Below, piece by piece: positions 28,395 to 37,100 of a stretch of 64,000 nt of DNA (position 1 is its first letter; each line of letters opens with the position of its first letter). Below the pieces are notes generated by a model. It was not told where the DNA came from and ran no database searches. It was given only the letters and a program-made list of their open reading frames with translations. The position numbers and the translations under genes are program-made. The stretch is from Bacteroidota bacterium (GTDB lineage: Bacteria; Bacteroidota; Bacteroidia; Cytophagales; Cyclobacteriaceae). Where the stretch lies: the NCBI GenBank assembly GCA_018267215.1, contig JAFDYX010000014.1, positions 1-64,000 on the forward strand, given 5' to 3'.

Positions 28395-29525
28395 TTAAAT
28401 CTTTATCAATTCTCCATCATTCAATCCCTGATACCCAACGGTGATGATTTTGTCGCCTGTTTTCAATCCGGTTTTTATTTGGGCGAGGTTATCGTACACA
28501 CCGTCCACATCTACTACTCTTTTGCGCACCACCAAATGGTCGCCATCGGGCTCGGCCACGTAAACTACTTTTTCGCCTTTAACATCTTGCACCAAATTAA
28601 CGGGCACACAGAGTGCGTTTTTCTCTGTATAAAAAATGATTTTTAATGTGGAGGTCATGTTCGGGCGCAAGTCGGGAGAGGAGGGGAGCTTCACTTCAAC
28701 CGGAAACGAGCGGGTAAGCGCATCAATATTGCGGCCTACAAAAGTAACAGGGGCTTTAATTTCTTTATGGATGTCGGCCAAATAAACTACGGCTTTGTTT
28801 CCTTTATGAATATTGGCAATGAAGGACTCAGAAATTTTAGCGTACGCTTTCAAGTCGTTGGTATTCACCACTCTGAACACTGTCATGCCCGGAGCTACAT
28901 TTTCGCCCACCTTAATGTTTACGGCATCCACCGTTCCGGTGATGGGTGCCTTGATTTTGGTTTGCTCGTTTTGTTCGCTTAGCGTGGCCAGCCTGCGCTC
29001 TAAGCTTTGTTTGTTGTTCTTGGCCTGCAGGTATTGAATCTCTGTTCCTATTTTTTGGTTCCACAAATTCTTCTGGCGCTCGTACACAGTGTTGGCCAGT
29101 TCTAACTGGGCTTTTATTTCGTCAATGCCGCGCACGATCAGCGAGTTATCTACCTGCGCCAGAATTTGCCCATGGCTAACAGCATCGCCCTCGCGTGCAT
29201 AAACTTGCGTTACAATGCCGGCAGTTTTGGCGCTCATCTGAATGTTGTCGTTAGAAAGGATGCTGCCCTGCGTTTGCACATAATGATCGAACGACTGCGG
29301 TGCCAACTCGGCCACACTTACTTCCTTCATTTTTCTTTTAATGGATGAAGGGTTTTCTTTCGCTATTTCTTTTTCCAGTTTTTCTATTTGCACGGCTAAC
29401 TCACCCTGTTGTTTTTTCAGGGAAGCTAACTGAGAAGCTTTGTCTGCTGTCTTACTGCTGCAAGCAACCACCCACACGATGAGCGAGGCAGTAAAAATTT
29501 TTTGAATAGTAACAAATGATTTCAT
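28395..29525 (-). CDS. RND efflux periplasmic adaptor (membrane fusion protein)
   Basis: 376 residues. A lipoprotein-type leader ends at VVACSS (Cys22). A coiled-coil hairpin lies between the two lipoyl half-domains (VYAREGDAVSHGQILAQVDN and IKAPITGTVDAVNIKVGENV), with a barrel domain after them. It connects the RND pump to TolC. It is encoded 25 bases after the tolC gene and 84 bases before the pump gene. Confidence 0.95.
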   Translation of the reverse strand: MKSFVTIQKIFTASLIVWVVACSSKTADKASQLASLKKQQGELAVQIEKLEKEIAKENPSSIKRKMKEVSVAELAPQSFDHYVQTQGSILSNDNIQMSAKTAGIVTQVYAREGDAVSHGQILAQVDNSLIVRGIDEIKAQLELANTVYERQKNLWNQKIGTEIQYLQAKNNKQSLERRLATLSEQNEQTKIKAPITGTVDAVNIKVGENVAPGMTVFRVVNTNDLKAYAKISESFIANIHKGNKAVVYLADIHKEIKAPVTFVGRNIDALTRSFPVEVKLPSSPDLRPNMTSTLKIIFYTEKNALCVPVNLVQDVKGEKVVYVAEPDGDHLVVRKRVVDVDGVYDNLAQIKTGLKTGDKIITVGYQGLNDGELIKI

Positions 29526-29550
29526 AGTATGTTTATTTCGGGGTTGTTCT

Positions 29551-30990
29551 CTATTTTGAATACATCGGTAAAATTTTTCCGAATGCTTTGTCCAGGTCTG
29601 TCTTGGCTACCAGTGCCTCGTAAAGTGCATTGTAGTAGTTAAGCTGGGCTTCTTTTAGTGAGGACTCGGCATCTACTACTTCAATGTTAGAGCCTACTCC
29701 TTGCTGGTATTTTATTTTAGTCACCTTGGCTACTTTGTCGGCTAACCCCATATTTTTCTTTTGGTATTCCAGCGATTGTATATTGTTTTGAAATGAGGTG
29801 GTTGCTTGTTTGATTTCCAGATCAATGGAAGATTTCAACATCCTGAAACTATTATCCACCTTCTGAAGTTTTAATTTTTCTTGCTGCAATTGGTAATGGT
29901 GTTGCAAGCCGCTGAACAAGGGCACGTTCAGCGTAAATCCGTATGAACTGAATTGATATAACTTGTTGGGGCCTGTGCCGAAGGGTGTTTCCTGAAACTG
30001 TTTGCTTTGGCTGAACAGGTTACTAAAACTGGTAGCTTGTTTGCTATACCCCAGTGTGGCATTGGCGCTCAGCACCGGCAGAGCAGAAAAGTATTTGTTT
30101 TTGATATTGAGTTTCTGAAGTTTCTGATTTACTTCAAGTACCTGGTAGTCGGGTCTGCTCTTCATATCCCAGTCTTTCAGGTAATCATCTAATAATAAAT
30201 GATCGATGTTTAAGTCAGCAATAGAGCCTGAAATCTCCAGCGGATCATCCATCGGATAGTTCATTTGAAATTTCAGTAGATCAATACTTAATTTTTGCAG
30301 TCTTTCAAACTTCGATTTTTCTGTTACCAAATTATTCAGCGAAACCTGCACCCGGTCAACATCAATGCTTTCAGCAAAACCGTTGGCGTTTAGGGCTGAC
30401 GTATTTTTTAAGAGAGAATCAACCCGCGCAATATTTGTTTCAAATAAAGTAAGCCGCTCTCGGTTAATGAGCGAAGCATAAAAAGCTTTGATTACCTGCA
30501 CAATAGTTTGCTCGCGAGTTTGGTTAGTAGATTTTATAGTCAATTCTTTGAACGCATTAGATGCTTGCAGGCCAACAATATAGGAGCCGTTAAAAATCAT
30601 TTGATTGGCAGAAACGGTACCCATTAAACTGTTGGTCAACTGAAAAAAGTTTTGACCGGCTACTACATCGTTGGGGCTTAATCCGGGTACGTTGAGCGAT
30701 GGATTAAATTGCTGTGCCACTACATAGCGCGAAAAAAACCTGGGCAGTTTAACATTGTCGGTAGCGTTGGCGTTGGCATTAATCTGCGGCAAGCCTATGC
30801 CAACTGTTTCCCTCACTTTTGATTTAGCAATCTCCTGATCGATGATGGCATTTTGCATATTCACCGAGTTTTTTATGGCATACTCAATGCACTGCTCTAA
30901 CGTAAACGACTGGCCTTGCTGCGCACGGCTGCTTATCGCAGGCAACACCACAATCGCTGTGAGGCATAAGATTTTATAAAATTGTTTCAT
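29551..30990 (-). CDS. TolC-family outer-membrane channel (RND system)
   Basis: 479 residues. A signal peptide (ILCLTAIVVLPAISSRAQ) is followed by the family opening SFTLEQCIEYAIKNSVNMQN and long helices of the TolC barrel. It differs in sequence from the TolC of the EmrAB-type operon, so each pump has its own channel. Its start overlaps the tetR stop by 17 bases. Confidence 0.94.
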   Translation of the reverse strand: MKQFYKILCLTAIVVLPAISSRAQQGQSFTLEQCIEYAIKNSVNMQNAIIDQEIAKSKVRETVGIGLPQINANANATDNVKLPRFFSRYVVAQQFNPSLNVPGLSPNDVVAGQNFFQLTNSLMGTVSANQMIFNGSYIVGLQASNAFKELTIKSTNQTREQTIVQVIKAFYASLINRERLTLFETNIARVDSLLKNTSALNANGFAESIDVDRVQVSLNNLVTEKSKFERLQKLSIDLLKFQMNYPMDDPLEISGSIADLNIDHLLLDDYLKDWDMKSRPDYQVLEVNQKLQKLNIKNKYFSALPVLSANATLGYSKQATSFSNLFSQSKQFQETPFGTGPNKLYQFSSYGFTLNVPLFSGLQHHYQLQQEKLKLQKVDNSFRMLKSSIDLEIKQATTSFQNNIQSLEYQKKNMGLADKVAKVTKIKYQQGVGSNIEVVDAESSLKEAQLNYYNALYEALVAKTDLDKAFGKILPMYSK

Positions 30991-31633
30991 GGGGAAGAGG
31001 GTTTGTTTTGGCCGAGTGGATATAATTTTCTTTGTATTTCAGATAAAGTTTTTTTCCTTTTTCGGTGGTCAGCCCGAATACGAAATGCTCAAACACTTGT
31101 ACGTGTACTTCAGCCAAGTTGAACCGGGCAGGTGGAAATATTTTTTCGTCAAAGCACATTTCTATAATGCCCATACGGAGAGATGCAATGATGTGCGGAT
31201 TCAAGTCTTCGCGGAAGTGCCCGTCTTTGATACCTTGCTTGAGGTTGCGCACTACCGAGTTGTAAATAAAATCTAACTTGTGCGTTTGCCAGATGGACCA
31301 AGCCTTGGGGTGGTACTTTTGTATGTCGAATAGCAACGGAGCGTTGATAGCGCCCAAACTCTCCCTCATACAGACCGAAAGTTTGTGTAGCTCATCAATC
31401 GCGTTTTCCGATGTTTTTACCATCTCATCATGCCGGGCTTTGTTAGCAGCCATATATTTTTTGGAAACCATCATTACTAACTCATCTTTATCAACAAAAT
31501 ATTGATAGAGCGTTTTCTTGGATACAGACAGGTGCCGGGCGATGTCGTCCATGGTAATGCTGCGTACACCATATTTCATGAAAAGCTTTTCCGAGCCTTC
31601 CAAAATTTTTTCTTTGATTTCGTGATCTTCCAT
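30974..31633 (-). CDS. TetR-family repressor of the RND efflux operon
   Basis: 219 residues. The helix-turn-helix spans residues 20-45 (SITMDDIARHLSVSKKTLYQ) followed by YFVDKDELVMM. A helical ligand-binding domain follows. It is first in the tetR, tolC, adaptor, pump operon and lies ten bases below a large palindrome at 31643-31686, so it probably represses its own operon. Confidence 0.94.
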   Translation of the reverse strand: MEDHEIKEKILEGSEKLFMKYGVRSITMDDIARHLSVSKKTLYQYFVDKDELVMMVSKKYMAANKARHDEMVKTSENAIDELHKLSVCMRESLGAINAPLLFDIQKYHPKAWSIWQTHKLDFIYNSVVRNLKQGIKDGHFREDLNPHIIASLRMGIIEMCFDEKIFPPARFNLAEVHVQVFEHFVFGLTTEKGKKLYLKYKENYIHSAKTNPLPHETIL

Positions 31634-31642
31634 AAGGGGCGC

Positions 31643-31686
31643 AAAACTGTGGAAACTTTTTATATTTTCAAAGTTTCCATAGTTTT
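31643..31686. promoter_or_regulatory. Large palindromic operator upstream of the RND-operon tetR
   Basis: Arms of 17 bases with one mismatch, 31643-31659 and 31670-31686 (core GGAAACTTT/AAAGTTTCC), are separated by 10 A/T-rich bases. The element ends ten bases before the tetR start codon and therefore overlaps the expected promoter. Binding by the encoded TetR is inferred. Confidence 0.65.
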
Positions 31687-31756
31687 CTTTGAACGGAATA
31701 GCGATCGTGGAGTTTTACTTTTTTTAATTTTATTTTTTTTTTAAAAATAGTTACAA

Positions 31757-32104
31757 TCACTGGGGTTCATTCGGTTGCAGGGGCGAGCTATCACCCGGTG
31801 TGCGGTAGCACCATTTATCTTTCAACTTTTGTTTGAAGCGCGCGCGCTCTTCGGGTGTCAGGTTTTGCCACCGGCCACGCCAATGGCCACCCCAACGATG
31901 GTCGCGGCAGTGCCTTCGGCCACCAAAGCCGGAGAACAAGATTTTACTTAACACCAGCAACCCCAACGCTTGCCAGAAGCTGACCAGCGGCCCGTTGAAA
32001 AGCGTGGGCACCAGCCAGTTCCACAACTGCATGGTAAGGAAGGTAAAGGCCGTAACGGCCAACACTCCCAACAAAATCATTTTTACAATCCATCCTTTTT
32101 TCAT
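31757..32104 (-). CDS. Small membrane protein co-transcribed with the ECF sigma factor
   Basis: 115 residues. One or two membrane helices (residues 9-27, 38-57) are followed by a His/Arg/Trp-rich stretch (GGRRHCRDHRWGGHWRGRWQ) and LTPEERARFKQKLKDKW, a pattern seen in small Bacteroidota proteins paired with sigma factors. The His-rich part might bind metal. It follows the sigma gene by about 65 bases, so it could modulate that sigma factor. Function unproven. Confidence 0.72.
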   Translation of the reverse strand: MKKGWIVKMILLGVLAVTAFTFLTMQLWNWLVPTLFNGPLVSFWQALGLLVLSKILFSGFGGRRHCRDHRWGGHWRGRWQNLTPEERARFKQKLKDKWCYRTPGDSSPLQPNEPQ

Positions 32105-32120
32105 GTCTTTAAATTTTTTA

Positions 32121-32183
32121 GTCTATTGTCTATGGACTCACTACTCACTACTCACTACTCACTACTCATTACTCATTACTCAA
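32121..32183. repeat. Heptamer array at the 3' end of the sigma-factor gene
   Basis: Nine 7-base units in register: GTCTATT, GTCTATG, GACTCAC, TACTCAC three times, TACTCAT twice, TACTCAA. The array fills the gap after the sigma factor and covers its last codons and stop (32169-32183). Confidence 0.85.
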
Positions 32184-32735
32184 TTCATCATAAACCTTTT
32201 GCAATCTTTTCCTCAGCGAAAGAATGGCATAGCGCTTGCGCGAAAGCAGGGTGTTGATTGAAATACCTGTCTCTTCCGCTATTTCGCGGAATCCTTTTTC
32301 TTCAATTTCATTCTGAATAAATACTTCGCGCTGCTCGCTGGGCAGTTCGTCCAGCGCATCGGTGATTTCATCCCACAAGGCTTCGCGCAATAATATAGAC
32401 TCCGGGCTGTTGTCGAAGTCTGGCAAAATTTCGTGGAGCGTAAGCGGAGCTTCCTCTTCGTTATCGCTGAAAAGTTCAAAACCACTGTGCTTAGGCCGCG
32501 AAGCATTTTGCCGGTAACGGTCAATTATTTTGTTGCGCGCCACACTGTAAAGCCAGGATGTAGCCCGGTCTATGGATTCGATCGTTTCGAAGCCGGCCAC
32601 AAACTGATAGAATACATCCTGCAGAATGTCTTCCGCTTCTTCCGCAGACGACACACGACTGCGGATAAAGCCAAACAGCTTGCCCTTCTCCTGACGGAAT
32701 GTGTTTTCCTGCACTTGCAACATAGCCCAGTCCAT
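32169..32735 (-). CDS. ECF-type RNA polymerase sigma factor
   Basis: 188 residues. Region 2 contains ILQDVFYQFV, SWLYSVARNKIIDRYR, and region 4 contains LDELPSEQREVFIQNEIEEKGF and ISINTLLSRKRYAILSLRKRL. It should direct core polymerase to a specific promoter set. No classic anti-sigma gene is visible next to it; the small membrane protein downstream is the only candidate partner. Its last five codons lie in a heptamer array, so the extreme C-terminus may be recent sequence. Confidence 0.94.
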   Translation of the reverse strand: MDWAMLQVQENTFRQEKGKLFGFIRSRVSSAEEAEDILQDVFYQFVAGFETIESIDRATSWLYSVARNKIIDRYRQNASRPKHSGFELFSDNEEEAPLTLHEILPDFDNSPESILLREALWDEITDALDELPSEQREVFIQNEIEEKGFREIAEETGISINTLLSRKRYAILSLRKRLQKVYDELSNE

Positions 32736-32901
32736 TGCTTTCGTCTGATTTGTTGTTAAAGACGAAGCTGCGTTCGGATTATTTTAAATTGAAACAAAAA
32801 TTCTGTAAAGTTGAAAACTGATTGGGTATGGCCGGTTGTGCAGTCTGTCATTCTTTAGAATGTAAGCGGGCGCATAACCTAAAAAGCAGAAAAGACAACT
32901 C

Positions 32902-33693
32902 ATGCCGGAAATTAAATACGATACCAGCAATTTACAATACTATAAAAACGGAAACGGAGCTAAAACGATTCTTCTTTTTCATGGATTTGGACAAGACCAT
33001 CACGCTTTTGATACGTGGATAGAAAGAATGAAGGGTGAATACACACTGTACGGGTTCGATCTTTTTTTTCACGGAGCAAGCGACTGGCACGGCAGCCGGC
33101 CGGTAGAGAAAGAAGATTGGAAAAATATATTGGAAATCTTTTTCCAGCAGGAGAGCATTCACGAATTTGAAATGGCGGGCTTCAGCTTGGGAGGAAAATT
33201 TGTGTTGGCTACGCTGGAAGCTTTTCCGCAGCGAGTAAAAAAAATCTGGCTGCTGGCGCCCGATGGTATCAAAATCAACTTTTGGTATCGCCTGGCTACT
33301 TATCCTTTATTAACAAGGGCGTTGTTCCACAGTTTTATTTTTAGGCCTAAAATATTTTTTGCACTCATCCATTTTTTTGATCGGTTTGGTCTGGCATCAA
33401 AATATTTATTGCGGTTTGCGTTATCGCAAATGGATACGGAAGAGAAGAGAAAGCGGGTGTACCATAGCTGGATATATTTCCGTCATCTGCGTTTTGATAT
33501 GCGCGAAGTGGCTGCACACATCAATTCGCATCACATACCACTTACTGTGTGTGTTGGCAAACACGATAAAGTAATTCCGGCAAAGGATATGCACCGGCTG
33601 TTAAAGTTTGTGCCTCACGGTAAATTTGAAGTGCCTGATACAGGGCATAATCAACTGATAGAAAAGGTCTTTCCATATTTCGATAGAAAATAG
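32902..33693 (+). CDS. Alpha/beta-hydrolase
   Basis: 263 residues of a single alpha/beta-hydrolase fold. The oxyanion segment LLFHGFGQDHHAF is near residue 27, the nucleophile elbow is MAGFSLGGKFVLA (Ser near residue 97), the catalytic acid is likely in VCVGKHDKVIP and the histidine in VPDTGHNQLIE. The family cannot be assigned to a substrate; meta-cleavage hydrolases and esterases share this pattern. It is transcribed alone away from the sigma gene. Confidence 0.9.
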   Translation: MPEIKYDTSNLQYYKNGNGAKTILLFHGFGQDHHAFDTWIERMKGEYTLYGFDLFFHGASDWHGSRPVEKEDWKNILEIFFQQESIHEFEMAGFSLGGKFVLATLEAFPQRVKKIWLLAPDGIKINFWYRLATYPLLTRALFHSFIFRPKIFFALIHFFDRFGLASKYLLRFALSQMDTEEKRKRVYHSWIYFRHLRFDMREVAAHINSHHIPLTVCVGKHDKVIPAKDMHRLLKFVPHGKFEVPDTGHNQLIEKVFPYFDRK

Positions 33694-33733
33694 TGGTGTA
33701 CATTCATATCCGTAAAAAATAAAACTAAAAAAT

Positions 33734-34072
33734 ATGTCGCGATCAGCACCCCGGATGGAACAGCAAGCAGCTATTAAGGCTGGCCTGTTCCATGTCTTGC
33801 CTGTTACAGAAAATGGTATGACCTACCAAATGGTATCAGAACAGACAGACCATCCGCGCATGTGTAAACATATTTTAGTCGCTACCGATATAACTGGGAA
33901 AGTAAAATGGAGAACCACCGTACATCAGGTTATTTATATTGAGGAGTTGGAGGGCGATGTGCAAGATGTGTTTGTGGTGGATCTGTACCTGAAAGAAGAA
34001 TATGTGGCAGTAAAACTTGAATATCGCGAACCGTACTATTTTAGCAAAGAAACGGGCATCAAAAAGAAGTGA
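33734..34072 (+). CDS. Uncharacterised small protein
   Basis: 112 residues, no signal peptide or membrane helix. It is predicted to be mostly beta-strand (ITGKVKWRTTVHQVIYIEEL, VVDLYLKEEYVAVKLEY) with a basic tail (TGIKKK). I do not recognise the family. It lies 40 bases after the hydrolase and before the purL promoter, so it may be co-transcribed with the hydrolase. Confidence 0.65.
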   Translation: MSRSAPRMEQQAAIKAGLFHVLPVTENGMTYQMVSEQTDHPRMCKHILVATDITGKVKWRTTVHQVIYIEELEGDVQDVFVVDLYLKEEYVAVKLEYREPYYFSKETGIKKK

Positions 34073-34124
34073 CGATAGGTAAACAAGCATGACAGGGTAA
34101 ACAAGAAAGATTGAGCCACCTTTT

Positions 34125-34145
34125 TTGCAGGCAAAATGCCTGCAA
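34125..34145. promoter_or_regulatory. Perfect palindrome upstream of purL
   Basis: Arms TTGCAGGCA and TGCCTGCAA are separated by AAA. The element ends 15 bases before the -7 box at 34161, so it overlaps the -33 region. It is not followed by a T-run on either strand and so looks more like an operator than a terminator. A purine-responsive repressor would be a natural binder, but none is identified. Confidence 0.5.
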
Positions 34146-34160
34146 TGGAAAAAATCGTGT

Positions 34161-34168
34161 TAATTTTG
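34161..34168 (+). promoter_or_regulatory. -7 box of the purL promoter
   Basis: TAATTTTG matches TAnnTTTG, 17 bases before the ATG at 34186. No clear -33 TTTG is placed at the right distance. Confidence 0.5.
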
Positions 34169-34185
34169 GGCTTACTTTTTTACCC

Positions 34186-37100
34186 ATGATTGTTTTCTTC
34201 CGTGCTGACGCCAACCTTCTTTACGCGGTCAGCACCAACCGCACGCTTGAAACCACAGACTACGAAAAATTGATATGGCTCTTCGGAGGGGCAAAGCCGA
34301 TTTCCGACAAGGAAGTACACGGAATTTTTATTGGCCCACGCAAGGAAATGGTAACTCCGTGGAGTACCAATGCGGTAGAAATCACCCAAACGATGGGCAT
34401 TGCCGGTATCAGCCGTCTCGAAGAATTTTTTGAAGTGAACGATGCCCAGGCTCCGCACGATGCCATGCTGCAACGGGTGTATAAAAATCTGGATCAGGAA
34501 ATTTTTACAATCCATCATCAGCCCGAGCCGATTGTGGAGATTGACGACATAGCCGCCTACAACCGCCAGGAAGGACTGGCGCTGAGCGATGAGGAAATTG
34601 ATTATTTAAAAGATGTAAGCTGGAAGCTGGGGCGCAAACTTACCGACAGCGAAGTGTTTGGCTTCTCGCAAGTGAACAGCGAACATTGCCGCCATAAAAT
34701 TTTTAACGGCACATTTATTATAGACGGCAAAGAAAAAGAGGCTACGCTTTTTCAGTTGATCAAAAAAACATCAAAGGAAAACCCCAACTATCTGGTGTCG
34801 GCATACAAAGATAATGTAGCTTTTGTTCAGGGCCCGCGGGCAGAGCAGTTTGCTCCCGCCCGCCACGACCAGCCGGAGTTTTTTGAAACGAAAGATTTTG
34901 ATTCCGTCCTTTCATTGAAAGCAGAGACACATAATTTTCCCACTACGGTTGAACCGTTTAACGGAGCCGCTACCGGCTCGGGCGGAGAGATACGCGATAG
35001 GCTGGCGGGAGGGAAGGGATCGCTTCCTTTGGCAGGCACAGCCGTGTATATGACATCTTACCCCCGGCTGGAAAATGGAAGGCCTTGGGAAAAAATTCCT
35101 CCCGCAAGAAAATGGTTGTACCAATCGCCATTAGAAATTCTGATCAAAGCATCAGATGGAGCCAGCGACTTTGGCAATAAGTTTGGCCAGCCGCTCATCT
35201 GCGGCAGCTTGCTCACGTTCGAGCACTTTGAGGGAAATAAAAAACTGGCATTTGATAAAGTTATCATGCTGGCGGGCGGCATCGGTTTTGGCAAAGCGAA
35301 CGACAGCCAAAAAGAGAAACTAAAGCCGGGCGATAAAATTGTATTGCTGGGTGGTGACAATTACCGCATCGGTATGGGTGGTGGGGCTGTGTCGTCTGTG
35401 GCCACTGGTGAAATGAGCAACCGCATAGAACTCAACGCGGTGCAGCGTTCTAATCCTGAAATGCAAAAGCGCGTGATGAACACCATCCGCGCGATGGTAG
35501 AAGCTGCCGAAAACCCGATCGTCTCCATCCACGACCACGGAGCCGGTGGGCACTTGAATTGCTTTTCTGAATTGCTCGAAGAAACAGGAGGGACTATCCA
35601 CATAGACCAACTGCCCGTAGGCGACCCTACGCTGTCTGACAAAGAAATCATCAGCAACGAATCGCAGGAGCGAATGGGGCTGGCCATCGCAGAAAAACAT
35701 ATTGACCTGCTGAAGAAAATTTCTGATCGCGAGCGAGCGCCCATGTACACAGTAGGCACGGCTACGGGCGATCATCAATTAATTTTTTCGGATGCGAAAG
35801 ACGGGCTGAAGCCCATCAACCTGAAGGTGGAACACTTATTCGGCTCTTCGCCCAAAACAATCATCAGCGATAAAACAGAACCAATTTCTTTCGCTCCCGT
35901 CAGTTATGATCCTGAAAACCTGCACGAATATTTGTTGTCGGTTTTGCAATTGGAAGCCGTGGCGTGTAAAGACTGGCTGACCAACAAAGTAGATCGCTGC
36001 GTAACCGGCAAAGTAGCCACGCAGCAAACGTGTGGCGAACTGCAATTGCCGCTGAACAATGTGGGAGTGATGGCATTGGATTTTGTAAGCCACAAAGGGG
36101 TGGCTACTTCCATCGGTCATGCTCCGGCTGTTTCTTTGATAGACCCGGTTGCCGGAAGCAAGATGGCGATAGCAAAAGCGTTGACAAACATCGTGTTTGC
36201 TCCGCTTACACACGGATTGAAAGGTGTGTCGCTGAGCGCCAACTGGATGTGGCCTGCCAAAAATGAAGGAGAAAACGCACGGCTTTATGAAGCCGTGGAG
36301 GCCGTGAGCACTTTTGCCTGCGAACTCGGAATTAATATTCCCACCGGAAAAGATTCGCTCTCGATGGCGCAGAAATATCCCGATGGATCGGTGGTGCTCT
36401 CACCGGGCACGGTCATCATATCTGCTATTGCCGAGGTGGAAGATATCCGCAGAACGGTTTCGCCCGATCTGAAAAATGTTCCGGCTTCCAAAATTATTTA
36501 CATTGATTTTTCAAAAGATGAAAAAAAACTGGGTGGTAGTAGTTTCGGGCAGATAGTGAACGCGCTCGGAAACGATGTTCCTACCATCCAACAAAATACT
36601 TATTTCATCAAAGCCTTTGAGGCAGTGCAGCAACTGATCAAAAATGATTTGGTGCTGTCCGGCCACGATATTTCTGCGGGCGGATTGATCACCACACTTT
36701 TAGAGATGTGTTTCCCTACACTGAAAATGGGAATGGACTTGAAGCTGGAAAATCTTGGAAGCGATCTGATCAAAATTCTTTTTGCAGAAAACCCGGGTGT
36801 TGTTTTACAGATAAACAAAATTGAGCAAGTAGCTAAAATACTGGAAGAAGCTGGAATTAAATTTGAAACAATCGGAGAAACTGTACAAGATTCAAGATTC
36901 AACATCAAAAACTTAAAATCTGGAACTTGGAATTTGGAATCCTTGCGCAGCAAGTGGTTTCACACTTCCTTTCTGTTAGATAAAGTTCAGCGGCCGAAAG
37001 GTCATGCCGAAAAACGGAGAGATAATATTTTCAAGCAACCATTGAAATATAAATTCCAAAACAAGTTTGACGGCAAACTTTCTACTTATCATTTAGACCC

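Noticed and set aside
32822..33022. A plus-strand open frame with a Cys-rich start (MAGCAVCHSLECKR) in the gap before the alpha/beta-hydrolase.
   Set aside because: Most of it overlaps the hydrolase gene in another frame, and the tail looks like a frame shadow rather than protein. The Cys pattern is short and probably chance.
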